This document shows positions 21,347 to 33,150 of a stretch of DNA of 64,000 nucleotides, piece by piece; position 1 is the stretch's first letter, and each line of letters opens with the position of its first letter. The position numbers were made by a program, and so were the translations under genes. Where the stretch lies: contig CM043957.1 in the NCBI GenBank assembly GCA_014529385.2, positions 67,663,503 through 67,727,502 of the forward strand. Direction: 5' to 3'. This DNA comes from Adiantum capillus-veneris (lineage: Eukaryota > Streptophyta > Polypodiopsida > Polypodiales > Pteridaceae). The notes beneath the pieces were generated by a model. The model was not told where the DNA came from. It searched no databases and was given only the letters and a program-made list of their open reading frames with translations.

Positions 21347-21858
21347 GAGAAGGAGAGTTATGTTCAATTGTGTGCATCCTATCCAAGCCTGTTTGTCACG
21401 AAATACAAAGATTTGCAAGGTGCAAAGGGGGTAGAGCACAAGATTGTTCTCAAGGAGGGACATAGACCTAAAGCACAGAAGCTGAGAAGACTAGGGGAAA
21501 TCCAAAACGAAGCCCTTTGGTAGGAGATCAATAAATTGTTGGATGCACGCATCATATACCCTGTGAAGGAGTCAGAGTGGGTCTCACCAGTGGTTATAAC
21601 CCCTAAGAAGAATGGGAGATGGAGGGTATGTGTCAACTACAAGCCACTAAATGCAGCGATCAAAATAAATCACTACACTACCGTTTCAAGACGAGATCCT
21701 AAACCAGGTGGCTTAGCATGAGAGATACTCAATTATGGATGGTTTTTTGGGGTATTTTCAGATAGGCATTGTGCTCAAAGACCAATTGAAGACCACCTTC
21801 ATATCTCCTTGGGGTTGTTTTGCTTACCGCATGATGCCGTTTGAGTTGGTGAATGTAT
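21347..21858 (+). pseudogene. H1: Tat-like RT, first half
   Basis: EKESYVQLCASYPSLFV, KIVLKEGHRPKAQKLRR, SEWVSPVVITPKKNGRWRV and WGCFAYRMMPFELVNV match the same part of the D RT. Stops fall at 21521 and 21719 with a frame change. The frame is interrupted by element D right after VNV and resumes at 44716. Confidence 0.85.
21855..21858. repeat. 4-bp target-site duplication GTAT, left of element D
   Basis: Partner at 44712-44715. Removing D and one copy gives GTA-TAT-GCT in the H1 RT frame (VNVYATFQ). Confidence 0.85.
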
Positions 21859-21943
21859 TGATAGCCGACTTTCAAAAATCAAAGAAAAAAAAAAGAAAAA
21901 ACTTATTCCCCCCCCCCACCCGACGGGCATTGGATAAAATAAC

Positions 21944-21992
<49 letters not shown>

Positions 21993-22986
21993 CCCTACAT
22001 ACCTCTCTCTAATATCCTCTCTCCCAAATTTACTCCCACTCTCATTACCCCCCTCCCACCCCCCCGGGCGGCCAGGCGCAAGCCTTGAGCACTCACCCCC
22101 TACCCCTCTCTCGTGGTCCCTCTGTGTGAGCCACATGGAAACACCCCCCCCCCCCTCCCCCCTCCACTCTCCCATATTCTTACACCCCCCCCCCCCCCCC
22201 CACTTTCCCCCCCCCCCACTCTCATTACCTCCCCCCTTGGCCCGCTAATATTCTTTCCCCAACCCCTTCCCCCTCTTCCCCACCCACTCGCCTCACCCTC
22301 CCCTCGGCCTCATTCCCTCCCCCCTTGGCCCGCTAATATATTCCCTCACTCCCACCCATTGACTTGCTCCCCTCCTCTCGTCCTTAAGCTCCCATGCAAG
22401 ACAGTAGATACTATTCCCTCTCTCTCTCACACACACATCTCCCCTACCCCACTCCATTGCCAAACCCCCCCCTTCCTTCACTCTCTTGTCCGGCAGCCCA
22501 CAAGGCGCGGACCTCACCCTCTCTCTCCCTCACACTCTCTCTCTCTCTCACGAGCCTGTGAAGGTGCCGAAAAACACTCCCTCTCTCTCCCTTATCCACA
22601 CACCCTCCCTCCCTTACACACCCTCTCTACCCACACACCCTATCCCTCCCTCTCCCTCTCACACTCTCTCCTTCTCTCAGCCCGAAGGCGCGGACCTCTC
22701 TTTCTCTCCCTCACGGGCACTCAGGCCGCAGTAGAAACTCTCTCTCTCTCTCTCTTTATACACACACACACACACCACACACACCATACACCCCGCCCTC
22801 TCTCCCTTTGGCGCTGTGCACGAGCCCGCAACAGAAACTCCCTCTCTCTCTCCCACCCGGGCGCTCAGCCCGCAGCAGACCGTCATCCGCTCTCTACACA
22901 CACACCGCACACACCCACACTCTCTCTCTGACCCCATCCACCTCGCGTAGTTTAGCAGGCAGTCGGCCGTCAACCATCAACGAAAA

Positions 22987-23030
<44 letters not shown>

Positions 23031-23498
23031 TATATATTAATACTAAGCCCCCTTCCCACGCACATTTACGCACACACATACATATACATACGACACCGAC
23101 AAAAAAGAAGAAGGATCCAAAGCACACGCCGCCAACAACAAAAAGAGAAAATGCGCAGAAGGCATGCCCCGACCGACCCCAAAAAGAAGTACGCTCGACG
23201 TCAACGCACCGGCAGCACACCATTCGCCGGCAACACGCAACCACGATGCCATTCCAGTAATTTATAGGTTATTTTCATCATTATCTTCAGTTTTCACCCG
23301 AGCCATTGTAAATTCCCATTTTGTAAATATCCTCTCTCTAGGTGATGGTCACAAAGGCCCACCTAGAGATTCCCATCTTTTAATAACCTCCCAAAACAAA
23401 GCAAGGGTCAACCACACCGGGCCCACCACTTGCTTTGTCTCCCTGATTAAGCTTACTCTAACCACACTGGGATTACCATAATCCAAGCAGCCAACACC

Positions 23499-23505
23499 TA
23501 TAAAT
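23499..23505 (+). promoter_or_regulatory. TATA box of element D 5' LTR
   Basis: CCTATAAATTGGCA, kept in the 3' LTR at 32383-32389. Confidence 0.6.
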
Positions 23506-23867
23506 TGGCAATGAGAGGTCACTATCAGCGGGGGCAATTCATGAGGAGCCAAGCATTTGGTAGAGTGTAGTGGGAAGGATTGACACCATTACCATCACGG
23601 GAAGGGGGGCTTGTGTGTTGGGTTTTCCTTGGGAATTGCACCATGCGAAGGGAACCACATCCATCTCTCGACTCCAATGGTCAATGCACACACGTATACA
23701 CGCTCTTGGTAGTAAGTATTCACAATCATTGAGTCGTCTTAGAGAACGCACCAAGTAGGTTGCACCACCTCCTCTCCCTATCTCTCTACCACCACGGCAT
23801 GCCACTTTGTAAATGTTGCAGAAATAATTCACCCTCACACCCCTGAGGGTTTTCATCATTTGCAAAC

Positions 23868-23967
<100 letters not shown>

Positions 23968-24127
23968 GTAAGTTTGCGATGTTCATATCATCGTGGTTTG
24001 CGCCCTAGCCGCTTAAAGCTAGGTGGTGCCCCTTGTTCACTTTACCATGGCAGGCTCGAGGCGCGCCATTTGGCCCACGTCGTTTTAGAGGCCGCAGGGG
24101 TTCGCGGTCCGCTTTGCATCCGTCATT

Positions 24128-24145
24128 TGGTGCCCCCACTGAGGA
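24128..24145 (+). promoter_or_regulatory. Primer binding site of element D
   Basis: TGGTGCCCCCACTGAGGA begins two bases after the LTR with TGG, the complement of a tRNA CCA end. It partly resembles the Lys-tRNA site of Tat elements; the exact tRNA cannot be named from the sequence. Confidence 0.65.
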
Positions 24146-24201
24146 CGACTTTTCTAAGACCCTTCACTTTACAATGCTGAAAGTGACGCCCACTATCAAT
24201 C

Positions 24202-25161
24202 ATGGACAAATGGCTGAAGGAATTTTCTAATTGGAGGACGGAAGAAGAGGAGACGAAGGAGGCACTAGCCGCCTTCATTGAGGTGCTACTGCCAGGCTGC
24301 AGTGTCATCAACATTCAAGAGGTAAATTCTCCATCTCGTGTTTCTCGTTCTAACTTTAAATCAAAAGCATTAGGTGGGAGGTTGGTGAAGTGCCATCATT
24401 GTTGTCAACCAAGGCACACTGTCAATGAGTGCCAGCAACGAAGGCGGCAAAAGGGCTGAAGTCATCTACATCGATATTCATCGCGAAGAAATCATTCACG
24501 TCAAGGAAGGGAAGCAAACAGTGAGACCTCTTTTCCCTAAAGAAACAGCAGTCAAAGATATAACTCCAAAGTGGCCTAAAGGGGCTGCTCGAGCCAAAGG
24601 CAAGGAGAAGATAAGCTAGTCTGGAAACACATGACCCCGAAGGGAGAAGCATCTGGCCAAGCAAGTGCTTCAAGCTCAGAAAGCCGGGTTGTACCCACTT
24701 TGTCAAGGAAGAAGTCATCCGAAGCTAAGCGGTGGAAGGTCGCCTACCGATTTACACGACGCATGCGAGTGCTACCAATCCACTTCGACAATCCGGAAGA
24801 AGAAGTGGTAAGAAGATTCCCATGTCCTAGAGAAGAGTGGTTCGGCTACTGCTCTCGTTGTTTTGGAAAGAGAGTGGAGGATCTTCCTCCTCTCCTTGTA
24901 CAACTTATCCTGAAGAAACTCTCTACCACGGGAGAAACCCAGTGGGCTGGGGACAAGCTGCAACTGAATGGAGTAGAATTCATGCAACACACCGATTACG
25001 GAAATTACCTGCAATTGCTGTTAGCCAAGAGGCTGGGAGTGGTCAGACGCACCGCCATCACCCCGTACGTGCTGAGCAATGAAGGAAAGGTAGAGCCCAT
25101 GAAAGGCGACGACCTCTTTTGGATGTGCCGACTCATCAACACTGGCATGGTAAGAGTATAA
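24202..25161 (+). pseudogene. Element D extra ORF upstream of gag
   Basis: Three frame pieces lie between the primer site and gag. The first (24202-24459, ATG) starts MDKWLKEFSNWRTEEEETKE and ends with a CCHC-like knuckle, CHHCCQPRHTVNEC. The second (to about 24619) reads EVIYIDIHREEIIHVKEGKQ. The third (24631-25161) has PREEWFGYCSRCFGKRVEDL and QLNGVEFMQHTDYGNYLQ. Two frameshifts join them. No known enzyme motif is visible. Ogre elements carry an ORF of unknown function at this position; whether this is its homologue cannot be told by eye. GGCATGGTAAGAGT at its end could be a splice donor. Confidence 0.55.
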
Positions 25162-25499
25162 GTAAGTATTCTACCCTCTATGCATGATGGAAAACGGGCC
25201 GACGGCATTCCCGTTCAGATTCCTGCAGCATATGCATGTGAATATTTATGTAGATAGGAAAGTCTTCTACCAACAGAAGATCGTACACCTATTCGATGCG
25301 GCGGTACTAGGAGAAATCCTCAATTCCCCGAACCCTATCATTCTTCCCATATTAGATTACCATCATTCCTTTAATGTCTCTATCTTTATCCTGTTTTAAC
25401 CTATCCACCCACCCCTGTAAAAAGCCGCTATGAGCTGCTACTATTAATGTTAACAAAAAAAGAAGGAAAAAAGGGTTTGTAATTTCCTGAGTCACCACC
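25162..25499 (+). other. Spacer before gag in element D
   Basis: A weak ORF (25184-25399, QHMHVNIYVDRKVFYQQ) may be a further decayed part of the upstream ORF. Nothing else is recognised. Confidence 0.35.
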
Positions 25500-26843
25500 A
25501 TGGCAAGCGTTTCTTTCCCCACGTTCAGTGGAAAGAAGGGAGAGGATCTCACCACCGACTTTTTGGATGATTTCGACATTGCTTGTGTCGTCTCCAACAA
25601 AGATGACTACGTTTCACGACTTAGAATTTTTCCTCTACTGATGAAAGTAGAGGCCAAGTCCTGGTATAATGCATTGCCCTAGGCTACCAAGAATGCATGG
25701 GATGTGTTAAGGGCTGCTTTTGTAAAGAGGTTTGGTGGAGGCACAACCTAGGGAAAGCTATGGCAGCTACTGACAAAATTAAAGCAGGGAGGCCTGCTGG
25801 AGTATGCCACCTACGAGTCCAAATTTGTGGACTTATGGGAGAGATGGGTTGCCTCACTGGAGGAAGGTGAAGGAGCGCCTAATTTCCTAAAGAAGGACCG
25901 TTTCATTGCTGGTCTATTGTCGTCGCTTAGAGAGAAGGTGAAGGGAAGGTATCCTGCAACATATGAGTTGGCAGTCGAAGTAGCCCGCCTTAAAGACAAG
26001 AAGCTGCGCATGCAAGCAAGAGTAAACGAGTCAGAGGAAACAAGCTCGGCCCGACCAACCCCAGTGGCTGCAACAGCCAATCATAGAGTCCAACCGCAGG
26101 AGGCATCAGAAGAACAACAAGACCTACTGAGTCGCATCACCACCCAACTAGAGAGTTTATCTGTGCATCTGGTGCAGCAAGGGCATGCATCTGGCAGAAA
26201 CCCAAAACAGGGAAGGGGACAACGAAGGCAGAACCCAAAGTACCACTGTTACAACTGCGGGGAAGATGGCCATGGAATGTACTACTGCCCACACCCGAGG
26301 AGGCAGAATTTCAATAGAGGGGGGAGACAGAATCAGATCTCTCTGCCAAGAGCAAGACCACCACCACCTAGGCAACCAGGACCAATTCCACCAGTCCAAA
26401 TCCTTTGACCACATGTACAACAGCAACCACCACCCCAACCTCTCATTCCGCCACTACCCCCACCACCTGCTGTGAACCAAGCGGTGAGTGTTATTAGCTT
26501 GGAGGCTAAAGGGAAGGCGAAGGTAGAAGAATCAGCTCGAGAGAAGCACAAAGGAAAAGTGAAGGTGGAAGAAGTGGATGCTATGGGAGTGAAACGTGCG
26601 AGGCACGAGGAGGCATCTCAAAGAGAAGAGAAGATGAAAGGGAAGGCCGAGTCTAGCAAGCAAGCAGCTAAACCACGACGGAAGATAGACATCGTGGACT
26701 TCTCACTAGGTGAGTATGCAAAACCCTATGACTTAGTTCAGGATGTGTTAATGCAGGGCCCGAAGATAACTTGGCCCCAGTTACTCCACCTTGCACCCAG
26801 AATGAGGAGGCAATGGACGAAAATGGTAAGTACCAGGAAATGA
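25500..26843 (+). pseudogene. Element D gag
   Basis: The ATG at 25500 gives MASVSFPTFSGKKGEDLT, followed by the capsid region (EAKSWYNALP, WDVLRAAFVKRFGG, YATYESKFVDLWERW). Then a CCHC knuckle appears (CYNCGEDGHGMYYC, near 26247-26290) and a Pro-rich and Lys/Glu-rich tail. In-frame stops lie at 25681 (TAG), 25753 (TAG) and 26407 (TGA). All three fit C-to-T changes of CAG or CGA. The frame is otherwise unbroken and continues into protease. Confidence 0.85.
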
Positions 26844-27386
26844 AGACCCAGGATAGCTAGGGCTATCTCTGGGAGGGATCTTGACGACATCCTGCCAACC
26901 ATGGACGCTTACATCAAGGGGCAACGGATTTCAAACTTCTACATAGATGGTGGCACGCAAATATGCGTCTTGAGTGAGAAGATAATGTACCATCTAGGTC
27001 TAGAGGTAAGTAGGACGGCACCCTGCCGAGCCAAGATGGCAAACAATGTAAGAGTGAAATGCGTAGGCATTGTAAATGCGGTCAAAGTGAAAGTATTCAA
27101 TACAGAAGTGGAGGTAGACATCTTTGTCATGCCACACAAAGGGGAGGGCTACCCCATCATTCTTGGGAGGCCTTGGCTTATGGCTATGGAAGCTAAACAA
27201 GACTGGAGCATCGGGATGATCCAAATGAAGGATGCTAAAGGGAAGTCCATATTCTACGACACAAGGACTGGAAAGCAGTGCAACATGATCTTGGAGGCTT
27301 GAGAAGACGAGTCCACCAGCGACTACTCGTCTATCTCAAGAGAAGAGACAACCACCACCGACGGAAGTGATAGTAGCATCGAAGTA
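26844..27386 (+). pseudogene. Element D aspartic protease
   Basis: NFYIDGGTQICVLSEKI carries DGG at the active site, and GYPIILGRPWLMAMEAKQ is the second signature, typical for Tat-type proteases. It is in the same frame as gag, after an in-frame TGA at 26842-26844. Another TGA closes it at 27300-27302, and an acidic Ser/Thr-rich linker leads to RT. Confidence 0.8.
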
Positions 27387-28922
27387 ATGGGAGTCATTCT
27401 TAAAGACCCAAACAGATTAACACAATCTGAAACAACCTCGACAAACCAAGAGGGATCATCAGGTATGCAGTCCTTGGAGAATGTAGGTAAGCTACAAAAA
27501 ATGCTCTCAAATGAGTTAACCAATGAAGAAAGAAAGGAGTATGTCTCCATGCTAGGTAACTTCACTACTTTGTTCATCGATGGCTATGATAAGATCACAG
27601 GAACTACAATAGTACAACACCACATAAAGCTCAAGGAAGGCAGTAAACCGGTAGTACAAAAGCTCAGAAGACTTGGAGTAATCCAACAAGAGGCATTGCT
27701 TAAAGAAGTGAGAAGTTTGCTACAAGCAGGTTTCATCTATCCTGTCGAAGACTCAGAATGGGTCTCCCCAGTAGTAGTCACACCAAAAAAAAATGGTAAG
27801 TGGAGAGTCTGTGTGGATTATAAACCTCTCAATGCAGCCATGAAGAGGGACCACTTTCCCCTCCCATTCCAGGATGAAATACTCAATGAAGTGGCAGGTC
27901 ACGAGCGATACACAGTATGCGATGGCTACTCAGGATACTTCCAGATTAGCATTGCAGAGGAGGATCATAAGAAGACAACCTTCATCACACCTTGGGGATG
28001 TTTTGCCTACAGAGTGATGTCGTTTGGCCTCACTAACGCCCCGGCCACGTTTCAACGTTATGTGACTTTTGTTTTCCAACCCTACTTTGGAACATCAATA
28101 CGGGTTTTCATAGATGATTTTTGCATTTATAGCTCACGAGCCCTTCATTTAAGCAGAGTCTATGATGGCTTAACTAGGCTGCAAACCTTGGGTGGCCAAC
28201 TCAACGTGGACAAGTGTCACATTGGTGAGAACAAAGTCACTCTCCTTGGTCATGTAATTTCAGTAAAAAGAATCGAGGGTGACCCTAGCAAGATTCAGGC
28301 CTTGGTATCTTTATCGTCACCCACCACTGCCAAGCAGCTGGTTTCTTTCCTTCAGAAGGTAAGATACTTAAGCAGGTTCATTCACCTACTATCTCAAGTG
28401 GTCCTTCCCCTACAACAACTCACCCAGAGGGATGTCTTCTCATGGAGTGAAGAGAATGAGCAGTAGTTTACGGAGGTGAAGCAAATCCTAGCTAAGCTTC
28501 CCACTATTTCACCTCCTAAGTGGGACAAGCCATTTTACGTGAACCCTAGTGTGGGAAGTGATACACTCGAAGCAGTGCTAATGCAAAAGGACCCCAAAAA
28601 TTCTTTCATGCGCCCTATTTACTTCTCTAGTCGTGTCATGACCCCGTCAAAAAAAGGATTTACCGAAGTAGAACACATGGTTCTGGCACTAATGTTTGCT
28701 ACCACAAAGTTTCGCTCCTATCTCCTGCCTAGACCCTTTGTAATCCTGACAATGGAGGAGGTTTTCCCATATGTAATGCAACACATGGATGTCTCATCTA
28801 AGATCTCAAAGTGGTTAATTAGACTACAAGAGTTTGACTACACCATGCAAGTAGAAAACGCCACCAGGGCTAGTTTAGCGGGAATTCTCACTCATCGCCA
28901 TTATGACTCATCCCCATTATGA
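27387..28922 (+). pseudogene. Element D reverse transcriptase and first RNase H
   Basis: EWVSPVVVTPKKNGKWRV, DYKPLNAAMKRDHFPLPF, SFGLTNAPATFQRYV and the catalytic RVFIDDFCIYS (YxDD box as FIDD) are in order. The connection (KVRYLSRFIHLLSQ) and RNase H with FYVNPSVGSDTLEAVLMQ and FRSYLLPRPFVILTM follow. It stays in the gag-protease frame apart from a TAG at 28465. A frameshift follows near 28900. This is the best preserved pol region of the window. Confidence 0.9.
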
Positions 28923-29420
28923 GAAGAAGTTGAAGGTCAACACGGAAGCAAAGGAAGAAACACCAATGATAGAAAGTCCTAGGCTAGAGAGAGCTCACTC
29001 TCTTTTCTTTGATGGAGCCTACAAGAGAACAATGGATCAGTCTGCAGCAGGCATGGTCATTTTCAATGAACGGCAAAAAAGAGTATTCTCCATTGGGCAG
29101 TTATTACACTCCCACTCCAACAATGAAGCAGAATATGTAGCCCTAATTCTTGGGTTGGAACAATGTATTTCACAAAGAATTCAGCGCCTAAATGTTTTTG
29201 GCGACGCTTTGCTTTTGATAAGGCAGATAAATGGCACTTGGGATTGCAAAAATCAGGTTTTACTTGGTAACTTCGCCAAGTTAAGGACCTTCTAAAGAAG
29301 TTTGAAGCAGTGAAACTATTCCATGTTCCCAGAGCAGAAAATCAAGAGGCAGATGCGCTAGCTAAAGAAAGAATACAAGACGTTCCCGTAGGGGCAATCA
29401 AATTAAAACTACCCCTCTTC
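28923..29420 (+). pseudogene. Element D second (Tat-type) RNase H
   Basis: AHSLFFDGAYKRT, NNEAEYVALILGLEQC, FGDALLLIRQ and ENQEADALAKE give the four acidic positions of an RNase H. A frameshift near 29300 splits the last motif from the rest. This extra RNase H marks the Tat lineage. Confidence 0.85.
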
Positions 29421-30776
29421 CAAGGTAGTGGTGCTATGCCTGATGTCATCAGTTTTCTAGATATAGAAGAATGTCCAGCAAGACACACCAAAGGCCAAAA
29501 ACAGTGGCTGGTAAGGAAGGCTACTAGGTACCGCCTTATAGACGACCACTTGTATTGTAAGGGCAAAGATCAAATTCTCAGGTGGGTGCCAACCTCTAGT
29601 GAAATCACAGAGGTAATTTCAAGTTGCCATGACGGCGTCTGCGGCGGTCATTTTGCTCTAGATATCACTAGTAGGAAGATTCTACAGGCAGGATACTTTT
29701 GACCTAGTTTGAACAGGGATGTACACCATTGGTGTAAAACATGCAAGGCTTGTCAAGTGTCTAGTGATCGCACGTTGACCTACGAGCCACAAACCCCTAT
29801 CATCTCATATGGTCCTTTTGAGAAATGGGTAATAGATGCAATCGGTCCTTTACCAAGGGCCCAATCAGGTAAAGTGTACATCATAGTGGGTGTAGACTAC
29901 ATGACTCGATGGGCAGAAGCAACGGCCACCACTTGCATTACAGCCCAAGAGGTGGCAAAGTTCGTTTTTTAGCATATCATTTGCCGTTTTGGCACTCCTC
30001 TTGAGATAATATCAGATAGAGGACCAGGATTCAGAGGTGATTTGGTGGGAGAACTGATGAAGAAGTTAGGCATCATACATCGGCATTCCACACCATACTA
30101 TCCACAATGCAATGGTATGGTAGAGAAGGTAAATGAAATGATTTGCAAAATCATCACAAAACAGGTAAACAACCACATAGGGGACTGGGATAAACATCTC
30201 ATGGCAGCTCTTTGGGCCTACTGAACAACGTTCCGAACATCACTAGGTTTCACTCCTTTCCATCTAGTTTATGGGAAGGAGGCAATTCTACCCATTGAGG
30301 TACAAATAGCCAGCTTACGAGTTTTGGCTAGCCAGACACATCGTCCAATTGTAAACCTCTGAAACCACATCTTGGATCTGGAGAGACTCCAACTGGATAG
30401 GAAAGAAGCAATCAATCATTATGCAGCACAGATAGAACGACGTCGGCTCACTTTCAATCAAGGGCTTAAAGAAAAGGGACTGGAAAGAGGCATGTTAGTA
30501 CTGCGATACGACAACATATTTGACACTAGAAAGGATAAGAAATTTCAACCCAGATGGGAAGGGCCATTCATCATCAAGAAACGCTATGACAACGGCAGTT
30601 ATAAGCTGATGGAAGCAGATGGGAGAATTCACAAGACTAGGGTCAATGGATGGAGACTGAAAAGGTATTTTCTTAGGTTTGACCCAAAATTCGTGCTAGA
30701 CATTCCAGAGGAGGGAGAACCCTCTAACTCTACAGCTGAGGAAGCAGAAGAAGGGCTAAAGCATGAATTCCTCTAG
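29421..30776 (+). pseudogene. Element D integrase and C-terminal tail
   Basis: The zinc finger (SCHDGVCGGHF, HHWCKTCKAC) is followed by the DDE core, with VGVDYMTRWAEA, ISDRGPGFRGD and CNGMVEKVNEM keeping all three catalytic residues. ALWAY, a TGA, then HLVYGKEAILP and the tail (KKFQPRWEGPFIIKKRYDNG, RVNGWRLKRYF) end at the TAG at 30774-30776. In-frame stops lie at 29700 (TGA), 29970 (TAG), 30223 (TGA) and 30361 (TGA); several fit C-to-T or G-to-A change. No clear chromodomain was seen. Confidence 0.9.
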
Positions 30777-30794
30777 CCAAAGGGAGAGGGCTAA
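30776..30794 (+). promoter_or_regulatory. Element D polypurine tract
   Basis: CCAAAGGGAGAGGGCTAA, directly before the 3' LTR start TGATAGCC at 30795. Confidence 0.7.
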
Positions 30795-31484
30795 TGATAG
30801 CCGACTTTCGAAAATCAAAGAAAAACAAAAGAAAAAACTTATTTCCCCCCCTCCCCCCCCGGGGCCAAGCGCAAGCCTTGAGCACTCACCCCCTACCCCT
30901 CTCTCGTGCTCCCTTTGTGTGAGCCACATGAAAACACCCCCCCCCCCCACTTTCCCCCCCCCCCACTCTCATTACCTCCCCCCTTGGCCCGCTAATATTC
31001 TTTCCCCAACCCCTTCCCCCTCTTCCCCACCCACTCGCCTCACCCTCCCCTCGGCCTCATTCCCTCCCCCCTTGGCCCGCTAATATATTCCCTCACTCCC
31101 ACCCATTGACTTGCTCCCCGCCTCTCGTCCTTAAGCTCCCATGCAAGACAGTAGATACTATTCCCTCTCTCTCACACACACACATCTCCCCTACCCGACT
31201 CCATTGCCAAACCCCCCCCTTCCTTCACTCTCTTGTTCGGCAGCCCACAAGGCGTGGACCTCACCCTCTCTCTCCCTCACACTCTCTCTCTCTCTCTCAC
31301 GAGCCTGTGAAGGTGCCGAAAAACACTCCCTCTCTCTCCCTTATCCACACACCCTCCCTCCCTTACACACCCTCTCTACCCACACACCCTATCCCTCCCT
31401 CTTCCTCTCACACTCTCTCCTTCTCTCAGCCTGAAGGTGCGGACCTCTCTCTCTCTCTCCCTCACGGGCACTCAGGCCGCAGTA

Positions 31485-31545
<61 letters not shown>

Positions 31546-31787
31546 CACACACACACACCATACACCCCGCCCTCTCTCCCTTTGGCGCTGTGCACGAGCC
31601 CGCAACAGAAACTTCCTCTCTCTCTCCCATCCGGGCCCTCAGGCCGCAGCAGACCGTCATCTGCTCTCTACACACACACCATACCCACACACACCGCACA
31701 CACCCACACTCTCTCTCTGACCCCATCTCCCCCCCCATCCGCCTTGCGTAGTTTAGCAGGCAGCTGGCCGTCAACGATCAACGAAAA

Positions 31788-31818
<31 letters not shown>

Positions 31819-32429
31819 TGTATATATTAATTCTAAGTCCCCTTCCCACGCACGTTTACGTGCACACACATACATATACATATACACACATCCGCCCTCA
31901 TACACCAATACATACACACACACGCATATACGCACCGCACCACAAATACAAAAAAAAACAAAGGTCTACGACTACGACACCGACAAAAAAGAAGAAGGAT
32001 CCAAAGCACGCGCCGCCAACAACAAAAAGAGAAAATGCACCGAAAGCATGTCGCGGCCGACCCCGAAAAGAAGTACGCTCGACATTGATGCACCAGCAGC
32101 ACACCATTCGCCGGCAACACGCAACCACGACGCCATTCCAGCAATTTATAGGTTATTTTCATCATTATCTTTAGTTTTCACCTGAGCCATTGTAAATTCT
32201 CATTTTGTAAATATCCTCTTTCTAGGTGATGGTCACAAAGGCCCACCTAGAGATTCCCATCTTTTAATAATCTCCCAAAACAAAGCAAGGGTCAACCACA
32301 CCGAGCCCACCACTTGCTTTGTCTCCCCGATTAAGCTTACCCTAACTACACTGGGATTACCATAATCCAAGTAGCCAACACCTATAAATTGGCACTGAGA
32401 GGTCACTATCGACGGGGGCAATTCATGAG
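30795..32429 (+). mobile_element. Element D 3' LTR, first part
   Basis: It follows the 5' LTR from its start to CAATTCATGAG, with a shorter CT repeat (about 31489-31542) and AT repeat (31795-31817). The TATA box is at 32383-32389. The DNA transposon-like unit enters 41 bp after the TATA box. The LTR resumes at 44101. Confidence 0.9.
32421..32429. repeat. 9-bp target-site duplication ATTCATGAG, left
   Basis: Exact match to 44092-44100. The intact site is present once in the D 5' LTR near 23537. Confidence 0.9.
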
Positions 32430-32475
32430 GGGCGCTATCATTTATCGAGCGAGGAGCGAGCGAACAAAAGCGAGC
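32430..32475 (+). repeat. Left terminal inverted repeat
   Basis: 17 of the first 21 bases match the right end, then GAGC-rich sequence and AACAAAAGCGAGC. Confidence 0.75.
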
Positions 32476-33150
32476 AAGAGATACAAAATCAAGATAAATA
32501 ATAGCAATGTAGGTTCCAAATACACATCAAGTTTATAGACAAGTGATTTTAGTTTTCTACTCTTATAAACAATAAATTTGTGTTCAAAGAAAGACAATAT
32601 TAAAGTTATCATATTAGGAAGCCAGTTTTATATGGACTAAATTCTATGTTATTAATGTGGATCATCCGACGTATTACCAATATGTTTACTTAAACTTAGC
32701 AAATAGTGTACTTACAAATTAGGTTGACCAAAAACGCTATAGATGCTAGTTTGTACAATGCAACAAGGCAACACAATGCCAACAAGAAGTGGCAAGGAAA
32801 ACGACAAATCTAATTTTGCAATAGAAAGCAATTTTGTGCTTCTTCATATTTTATCCTCACCTCTCACTTCCCTTAACCAATATTATAGAATGAAATTAGA
32901 GGTCCTTGCCTTACCCATGTTTGCAATTTTCTCAAAGTTGTAAGAGCGCCCTTGCTCTGCAGCCTCACATTTTTGGAACCTATAATAGACTAATTTTTTT
33001 AGCGCCATGCACTTTTTGCAAGTATCATGCAATAACCCATTCAATATGCCCTTTTTACAGGTGTTTTGAAATGCTAACAAGGTAAAATGAGTAGGAGATG
33101 AAGTGACATATAAGAGAAAAATAGCCAAAATTTTGAACAATAAAGGTCGT
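32476..33150. other. AT-rich sequence inside the TIR element
   Basis: Only short ORFs without recognisable motifs. No transposase signature was seen on either strand. Confidence 0.4.

Noticed and set aside
22113-22931. 272-codon Pro/Ser/Leu-rich ORF
   Set aside because: It lies within the D 5' LTR and comes from C- and CT-rich repeats; the 3' LTR has a related but broken version. No gene features.
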